From positions 1-64,000 of the forward strand of contig RZZW01000010.1 of NCBI GenBank assembly GCA_009929695.1: a stretch of 64,000 nucleotides of DNA, read 5' to 3'. Below, in pieces: positions 59,892-64,000 of the stretch (position 1 is the first letter of the stretch; each line of letters begins with the position of its first letter). The notes under the pieces are model-generated. The model searched no databases and was not told the origin of the DNA. It saw only the letters and a program-made list of their open reading frames with translations. The stretch is from Clostridia bacterium (lineage in GTDB: Bacteria > Bacillota > Clostridia > Oscillospirales > Ruminococcaceae). The position numbers were made by a program, and so were the translations under genes.

Positions 59892-59965
59892 GCGCGCCAT
59901 ACGATGTACATTATGAATGTGTGTGAACCCTGCGGATGCGGGACTTCTTTGCTAATTTATAAAAT

Positions 59966-60250
59966 TCACAACGTAGGGAGCGACGCCCTCGTCGCTCCGT
60001 AGCCGATGGTTTGCGTAAAGCTAGCGGGACGATATGTGCAAACCTTACTGACGAGCGAAGCTCGCCCCTACAAAGGTTGCTGCCTCCCCATAAAGACCAT
60101 ATCATTGGGGACATATTGCCCTCTGCAAGAGTGCCCTCTGCAAGAGCGGGACGTCGAGGACGCCGTACCCTACTGTGCACGTTGTAAAATTATGTGAAAC
60201 GATACGGACGAGCGAAGCTCGCCACTACATTTAACGCTGTCCGTAGGGCA
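59966..60250. repeat. GTAGGG-type repeat mosaic (family D)
   Basis: GTAGGGAGCGACGCCCTCGTCGCTCCGTAG, GACGAGCGAAGCTCGCCCCTAC, a partly duplicated CCCTCTGCAAGAGTG/CCCTCTGCAAGAGCGGGACG module and GTGCACGTTGTAAAATTATGTGAAAC. The middle (60060-60165) parallels 2628-2710. Confidence 0.7.
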
Positions 60251-60332
60251 AGGGCTTTTCTCATGCGTCTCTACCTGCGCTTTAAAAGAATTTGTTCCCA
60301 CCGCGTAACGCATCAATAGAGCACAATAAAAC

Positions 60333-60367
60333 AAAAAAGAGACTCGCGGCTTTGCCTGCGAGTCTCT
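60333..60367 (-). terminator. Terminator of the putative ncRNA
   Basis: AGAGACTCGC / GCGAGTCTCT, a 10-bp stem with a 10-nt loop, followed on the minus strand by TTTTTT. The plus-strand side has no T-run, so it works leftward. Confidence 0.88.
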
Positions 60368-61044
60368 GTGAATATTCTGTTTTTTCGCGTTTTACCATTG
60401 GCTTTTTGCCTTTGGTATCAACTTACCTTTGCATTGGTCTGACCTCTTTTAATACTCTCTATTGCTCTAAGTTACCTAAAATCGCTTTTATGCCTGTTAT
60501 TGATTGCTTTTATTCGCTGTTCGCTATGCTGCGTTGTAACTGTTACATACACCTTGTATCACATTCGCAATACCTTTTGTATTCAATTATCAATGCTTTC
60601 ACTGCGAAATTATTGCGTTTATTAGCTTAACATTCATTTTTTGCTTTTTCGTGGTTTTCTGAAAGCTTTAAAAAATTCTTTGGGGACTAGATTTACCACT
60701 GCATTGGCTTTGCGCTCCTTACAGGCGCTTTGGAGTTCAAGGTTTACACGCCTTGACTTTCCTTTGTTAGTGCCGCCCGCCTTCTTTACGGCTGACGCTT
60801 ATATGAATTTGCTTCCTGGGTCTGTGCAGAACTTCTGCTTGCAGTTAGCAGGAACCAAACAAATTAAATCGCTTTTTTGTGCCCTTGTTGCCACATCTCC
60901 TGCGCTTTCTCGTCACGCAACACCGGACAATAGGGCTAATGAAAATCACTTAGATTTAAGCGTATTTGTTTCGGTTACCTGCCCTGCACCTGCTGCATCG
61001 GTTCCTCGCTTTGGTACATGGGCATCACCTCTTTCTCTTTTTCT
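60333..61044 (-). ncRNA. Putative large structured non-coding RNA (about 710 nt)
   Basis: On the minus strand a consensus promoter (61051-61079) and a strong terminator (60333-60367) bracket about 710 nt with no long minus-strand open frame. The transcript is A-rich in unpaired stretches and dense in short GC hairpins: GCAGAAGTTCTGC (60836-60848), GCGCCTGTAAGGAGCGC (60712-60728), TCAAGG/CCTTGA (60737-60756) and a two-step ACCA-GGC/GCC-TGGT stem (60394-60416). Size and style recall the large bacterial RNAs ROOL, GOLLD or OLE, but I could not assign it to one of them. It lies between repeat DNA and the alpha-galactosidase gene, 1.3 kb from the integrated element. Confidence 0.6.
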
Positions 61045-61050
61045 GTCTTT

Positions 61051-61079
61051 ATTATACCCACTAAAGCGGGCATTGTCTA
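61051..61079 (-). promoter_or_regulatory. Promoter of the putative ncRNA
   Basis: On the minus strand TAGACA (61074-61079), 17 bp, TATAAT (61051-61056). The transcript would start near 61044. Confidence 0.75.
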
Positions 61080-61134
61080 TTGACAAACTGCATAGACTTT
61101 TAAACTATTATATATACAAAATGCTCAAAGCTAC

Positions 61135-61163
61135 TTGAATATGTGGAAAATTTATGTCATAAT
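61135..61163 (+). promoter_or_regulatory. Alpha-galactosidase promoter
   Basis: TTGAAT (61135-61140), 17 bp, CATAAT (61158-61163), 28 bases ahead of the ATG. It is divergent from the ncRNA promoter, about 55 bases away. Confidence 0.6.
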
Positions 61164-61191
61164 ATAACAAAATATACAATTGGAGCAAATT

Positions 61192-63531
61192 ATGATTACT
61201 GTAAAAGACGGATTTTTTGCGCTTGAAACAGCTAACACCGGATACTACATGGCTTTGCGCGGGACGCTGTGCGAAAACCTGCACTACGGCGCAAAAATAC
61301 ACGCGGACAAGGCGGCGCTTTGCGAAAAATGCGGCGTGACCTACGGCGGCGACGCCATATATAAAAAGGAAAGCGACCCGCTTTCGCTCGACCACCTCTG
61401 CCTTGAGCTCTCTCCGCTTGGCAAGGGCGATTTTCGCGAGAGCGCGTTGTCGCTGACGATGCCAGACGGCAGCAATGTGGCCGATTTTGAGTTTAAAGCC
61501 GCGCGCCGCACAAAGGGAAGCTGCCCGCCAAAGGGAATGCCCGGTGCGCACGGCGGCGAGGAGACTTTGGCGCTCGATTTTGCCGCAAACGGCGTTTTGG
61601 TGACGATTTTTTACACCGTTTACCCCGACTGCGACGTGATAACGCGCCGCATAGCTGTCAAAAACTGCGCCGAAAAGCCCGTTACATTGCACAAATGCAT
61701 GAGCTATCAGCTTGACTTGCCGAGCAGCGATTACTCTATGTCCACCTTCACCGGCGCATGGGTGCGCGAGAGGCACGAGACACGCGCTCCGCTTTGTGTC
61801 GGCACGCGTTCATTTGGTACGATAATCGGGCTTTCGAGCGCGCATGTAAATCCATTTTTTATGATAAACGAGAAATTTGCGACGGAATTTACAGGCGATG
61901 TTTACGGCTTTAACCTCATATATTCGGGCAACCATTACGGCTTTGCGAGCGTGAATAATTTTGGCATGACGCGCGTTGCGGCGGGCATTCAGCCGGAGGG
62001 CTTTGAATGGACGCTCGCGGCGGGCGAAAGCTTTGAGACACCCGAGGCCGTGTTGACTTTTTCCGCGGACGGCAAAAACGGAATGAGCCAAAATATGCAC
62101 CGCTTTGTGAACGCGCACATCACGCGCGGAAAGTGGGCAAACGCGCCGCGCCCTGTGCTTGCAAACAACTGGGAGGCGACGTATTTCAGCTTTAACGAGG
62201 CGAAAATTCTGCGCATAGCAAAGGCCGCGGCGAAGTCGGGCGTTGAGCTGTTTGTGCTCGACGACGGGTGGTTTGGCGCGCGCGACACCGACAAGGCGGG
62301 GCTTGGCGATTACAATGTCAACCTCAAAAAGCTGCCGTCGGGGCTAAGTGGGCTTTGCGAAAAAATTAAGGCGCTCGGCATGGATTTCGGGCTGTGGTTT
62401 GAGCCGGAAAACGTGAACCCCGACAGCGATTTGTACCGCGCCCACCCCGACTGGGCGGTGGGTGTGCCGGGCGTTGAGGCGAGCATGGGGCGCAATCAGC
62501 TTGTGCTTGATTTATGCCGAAAAGAAGTGCAGGACTACATAATTAAAAATGTTAATTCCACACTTAAGAGCGCCGACATAAAGTACGTTAAATGGGATAT
62601 GAACAGGCCTGTGACGGACGCGTACAGCCCTGTGTTAAAGCAGCAGGGGCGGTTTGCGCACACAATGGTTTTGGGGCTTTACCGCGTTATGCACGAGATT
62701 GTGAGCGCTAACCCCGACATACTTTTTGAGGGCTGCGCAAGCGGCGGAAACCGTTTTGACCTCGGAATTTTGAGCTATATGCCGCAGATTTGGACGAGCG
62801 ACGACACCGACGCGCACGAGCGCCGCAAAATTCAGACAGGCACAAGCTACGGCTACCCGCAAAGCTGCATGGCGTGCCATGTGTCCGCCGTGCCGAACCA
62901 CCAAACGGCGCGCATGAGCCAAATTGACGCGCGTTTTGACACGGCGGCGTTCGGCGTGCTCGGCTATGAATTTGACTTCACCGCGCTCACCCCCGCAGAG
63001 CAAAAGAGCGTTGCGGCGCAGATTGCTTTTTACAAAGCGCACCGCGAGCTTTTGCAATACGGCGATTTCACGCGCGTAAAAAGCCCGTTTGACGGCGACG
63101 AAACACTGTGGATAATCACCTCAAAAGACAAAAAACATGCCGTTGCGGGCGAATTTTTGACCTTACTTATACCAAATTCACAGCGTGCGCCTATGCGTCT
63201 TGCGGGGCTTGATGCCAACATTTTATATGATATTAACGTGCGCCGCGAATGCATGGATATCCGCGCATTAGGCGGGCTTATAAACCACGTTTCGCCAATT
63301 AAATTAAACGCAAACGGCGTTATTGTGCACACCGTGGCGGACAGGTATATGCTGCCGTGCGAGGAGGAAAGCTATACTGTTTACGGCGATTTGCTTATGC
63401 GCGCCGGACTGCGGCAAAAGCAGCGTTTTACAGGCACAGGCTACACAAAGGACATTCGCCCGATGCCCGATTTCAGCGCGAGATTGTACACGCTCGACGA
63501 ACATATTACGAAAGATGAGGAAAATAAATGA
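61192..63531 (+). CDS. Alpha-galactosidase, family GH36
   Basis: 779 residues, cytosolic (no signal peptide). A beta-sandwich N-terminal domain (to about 330) is followed by the barrel: LFVLDDGWFGARDTDK, FGLWFEPENVNPDSDLYRAHPDW, YVKWDMNRP with the nucleophile Asp, FEGCASGGNRFDLG, and WTSDDTDAHERR with the acid/base Asp. It splits alpha-1,6-galactosides such as raffinose or melibiose after uptake. ATG 61192 follows TTGGAG. No transporter lies next to it. It overlaps the DUF3783 gene by four bases. Confidence 0.95.
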   Translation: MITVKDGFFALETANTGYYMALRGTLCENLHYGAKIHADKAALCEKCGVTYGGDAIYKKESDPLSLDHLCLELSPLGKGDFRESALSLTMPDGSNVADFEFKAARRTKGSCPPKGMPGAHGGEETLALDFAANGVLVTIFYTVYPDCDVITRRIAVKNCAEKPVTLHKCMSYQLDLPSSDYSMSTFTGAWVRERHETRAPLCVGTRSFGTIIGLSSAHVNPFFMINEKFATEFTGDVYGFNLIYSGNHYGFASVNNFGMTRVAAGIQPEGFEWTLAAGESFETPEAVLTFSADGKNGMSQNMHRFVNAHITRGKWANAPRPVLANNWEATYFSFNEAKILRIAKAAAKSGVELFVLDDGWFGARDTDKAGLGDYNVNLKKLPSGLSGLCEKIKALGMDFGLWFEPENVNPDSDLYRAHPDWAVGVPGVEASMGRNQLVLDLCRKEVQDYIIKNVNSTLKSADIKYVKWDMNRPVTDAYSPVLKQQGRFAHTMVLGLYRVMHEIVSANPDILFEGCASGGNRFDLGILSYMPQIWTSDDTDAHERRKIQTGTSYGYPQSCMACHVSAVPNHQTARMSQIDARFDTAAFGVLGYEFDFTALTPAEQKSVAAQIAFYKAHRELLQYGDFTRVKSPFDGDETLWIITSKDKKHAVAGEFLTLLIPNSQRAPMRLAGLDANILYDINVRRECMDIRALGGLINHVSPIKLNANGVIVHTVADRYMLPCEEESYTVYGDLLMRAGLRQKQRFTGTGYTKDIRPMPDFSARLYTLDEHITKDEENK

Positions 63532-63917
63532 AGGCACATATAAACACAACACCCGCGCAGCCGCTTGCGCTATATTATAAAATTGAGGACACGAATGGAC
63601 TTTTGGCTGTTTTAGACGAGCAGAAAATATCATTTAAAGAGATAAAACCCGAAGATTTGACGCAGAGCATAGGTTATCTTTGCGGTGAAAACGGCAAGGC
63701 GGCAGCACCATATGACGGCTCTGCGCCCGAAAAGCAGATGCTTATAATGTACGACTTCACAAACGACCGCATAAACGCGCTGCTTGACGCACTTCGCGCG
63801 GCGCAGATTAAAATTCCGCTAAAGGCTGTGGCGACAAAGACGAACAAGCAGTGGAGCATGCTTGCGCTGATGGCGGAGCTTGAGCGCGAAAAAGTGGCGA
63901 TGGAGGGCAAAAAATGA
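63528..63917 (+). CDS. DUF3783 domain protein
   Basis: 129 residues. The C-terminal half fits DUF3783 (MLIMYDFTNDRINALLDALRAAQIKIPLKAVATKTNKQW, read in two blocks), a short family of unknown function in Clostridia, with SIGYLCG in the middle. It overlaps the alpha-galactosidase stop and the next start, so it is part of one operon. Confidence 0.82.
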   Translation: MKAHINTTPAQPLALYYKIEDTNGLLAVLDEQKISFKEIKPEDLTQSIGYLCGENGKAAAPYDGSAPEKQMLIMYDFTNDRINALLDALRAAQIKIPLKAVATKTNKQWSMLALMAELEREKVAMEGKK

Positions 63918-64000
63918 CGATTTCGGAATTGGTGAGCCAGATAAAAGCCGAAAAGCTGTGCGCGTTTAGGTATCAACAGGACGGCCACCACCATTTTAGA
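63914..64000 (+). CDS. Unknown protein, 5' part only
   Basis: ATG 63914 with GGAGGG six bases upstream. The frame runs past the window edge after 29 codons (MTISELVSQIKAEKLCAFRYQQDG...). It overlaps the DUF3783 gene by four bases. The family cannot be told from this length. Confidence 0.6.
   Translation, partial: MTISELVSQIKAEKLCAFRYQQDGHHHFR

Noticed and set aside
60292-61138. Two plus-strand open frames (112 and 165 codons) opposite the putative ncRNA
   Set aside because: They have no convincing ribosome sites, odd amino-acid composition and run across hairpins and a terminator that clearly works on the other strand. They are better explained as chance frames antisense to an A-rich RNA.
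61108-61776. 222-codon minus-strand frame inside the alpha-galactosidase
   Set aside because: It is antisense to a highly conserved GH36 gene and consists of Ala/Arg/Val-rich shadow sequence typical of GC-rich codon third positions.

Overview
The window looks like a chromosomal segment of a gut-type Clostridia bacterium, probably in or near Oscillospirales. This is an inference from gene content, not a database match. The pointers are an IspH-ribosomal protein S1 fusion, an ammonium transporter fused to a PII domain, clostridial lipoproteins of the DUF3048 (YerB-like) family, frequent TTG starts and GC-rich codon use (except in the prophage), and intergenic gaps packed with palindromic repeats of the kind common in that group.

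Layout. 1-9026: partial gene, a substrate-binding-protein/PAS sensor, Amt-PII, lipid acyltransferase, DegV and an AraC regulator. 9210-12947: three tandem DUF3048 lipoproteins and tRNA-Lys, whose 3' end is duplicated just downstream. 13402-18164: IspH-S1, PlsC, cytidylate kinase and a flavoprotein. 18271-27352: an eight-gene minus-strand surface-glycan cluster (epimerase, isomerase, glycosyltransferases, FAD enzyme, MBOAT/SGNH acetylation pair). 27639-39149: NagA, enzyme I, an AAA ATPase, an orphan winged helix, LepA, a G5/3D cell-wall protein, a zinc-ribbon protein and a PsuG-like protein. 39448-49535: M23 peptidase-like protein, RmlC, an ABC glycan exporter, large glycosyltransferases, a VanX-like dipeptidase and another glycosyltransferase.

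49566-58984 is a compact integrated element, about 9.4 kb, with different codon use: tyrosine integrase, repressor, divergent early promoter, a few small genes, one very large tail-fibre gene, holin and amidase. It has no terminase, portal, capsid or tail-tube genes. The tail-fibre gene (52020-55091) is the most striking item. In one 1023-codon frame it joins a coiled-coil tail fibre, a C-type-lectin-like variable domain and a catalytically complete reverse transcriptase carrying the diversity-generating-retroelement (DGR) signature IGNYLSQ and the YMDD box. The template repeat, accessory gene and RT N-terminus expected between the two parts are missing, so it is either a collapsed, frozen DGR or a true fused variant.

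To the right of the element lie a HAD phosphatase, a putative ~710-nt structured non-coding RNA on the minus strand (60333-61044; consensus promoter, strong terminator, no supported reading frame), an alpha-galactosidase, a DUF3783 protein and a partial gene. The non-coding RNA is the second item most worth following up.
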